From Bacteroidota bacterium (GTDB lineage: Bacteria; Bacteroidota; Bacteroidia; Bacteroidales; Prolixibacteraceae), in the NCBI GenBank assembly GCA_023488865.1, contig JAMDDG010000154.1, positions 9,020 through 16,332 of the forward strand: a stretch of DNA of 7,313 bases, read 5' to 3'. The notes beneath the pieces were generated by a model, which saw nothing but the letters and a program-made list of their open reading frames with translations, did no database searches and was not told where the DNA came from. Shown piece after piece: positions 7,228-7,313 of the stretch; the first letter of the stretch is position 1, and every line of letters begins with the position of its first letter. The position numbers and the translations under genes are program-made.

Positions 7228-7313
7228 TCAACGCTCCGGTCGTAGTCCGCTTTTAACCTGGTGCTCCAAAGCCCCCTGTTTAGCATGGACGCAGGATGTA
7301 GAGTAGATATTAT

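Larger units (their letters stand above)
6991..7313. other. Non-coding tail between two transcription units
   Basis: No supported gene lies in these 323 bases on either strand. The first part (6991-7059) is a trailer of the ABC-2-like gene, followed by a stem-loop terminator. After about 100 featureless bases comes a Bacteroides-type promoter at 7197-7227. The last ~80 bases would be the leader of a gene starting near or beyond the right edge. An ATG at 7285 stays open to the end of the window, but nine codons are too few to judge. Confidence 0.6.

Noticed and set aside
7285..7313. Start of a new gene at the ATG of 7285
   Set aside because: Placed suitably after a promoter and open to the window edge, but nine codons without a recognisable start region are not enough to call it.

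Overview
The window looks like a piece of a Bacteroidota (Bacteroidetes) chromosome. The evidence is indirect. None of the three genes has a Shine-Dalgarno sequence before its start. The non-coding right end carries a promoter close to the Bacteroides-type consensus (TTCG, 19 bases, TAACTTTG, against TTTG/TAnnTTTG). The proteins also resemble envelope efflux proteins of that phylum. I cannot name a genus.

Layout, all on the + strand: (1) the C-terminal part of an RND efflux permease (2-1333), cut by the left edge. (2) After an 18-base gap, a 1576-residue protein (1352-6082): a complete RND permease fused to extra membrane helices and to an ABC-type ATPase. (3) A 176-base AT-rich spacer with direct repeats and a perfect 15-bp inverted repeat (6107-6121 / 6199-6213). 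(4) A 243-residue six-helix ABC-2-like permease with no ATPase of its own (6259-6990). (5) A non-coding tail (6991-7313) with a strong stem-loop terminator at 7060-7100 and a likely promoter at 7197-7227 for a gene beyond the right edge.

The centre of interest is the fusion protein. Residues 1-1030 form a standard HAE-1-like RND pump. Two more helices follow, and then what looks like the first strand and A-loop of an ABC ATPase (residues 1106-1117). A membrane block of about 180 residues with four predicted helices comes next, and only then the rest of the ATPase (residues 1299-1576), with Walker A, Q-loop, signature, Walker B, catalytic Glu and H-loop all intact. The even number of inserted helices keeps both halves of the ATPase in the cytoplasm.

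My working model, which is inference, is a hybrid exporter. Two RND subunits would form a mixed trimer driven by proton-motive force, and the ATPase attached to one of them would power the separate ABC-2 permease. A membrane fusion protein and an outer-membrane channel would be expected upstream, outside the window. The substrate cannot be read from the sequence.
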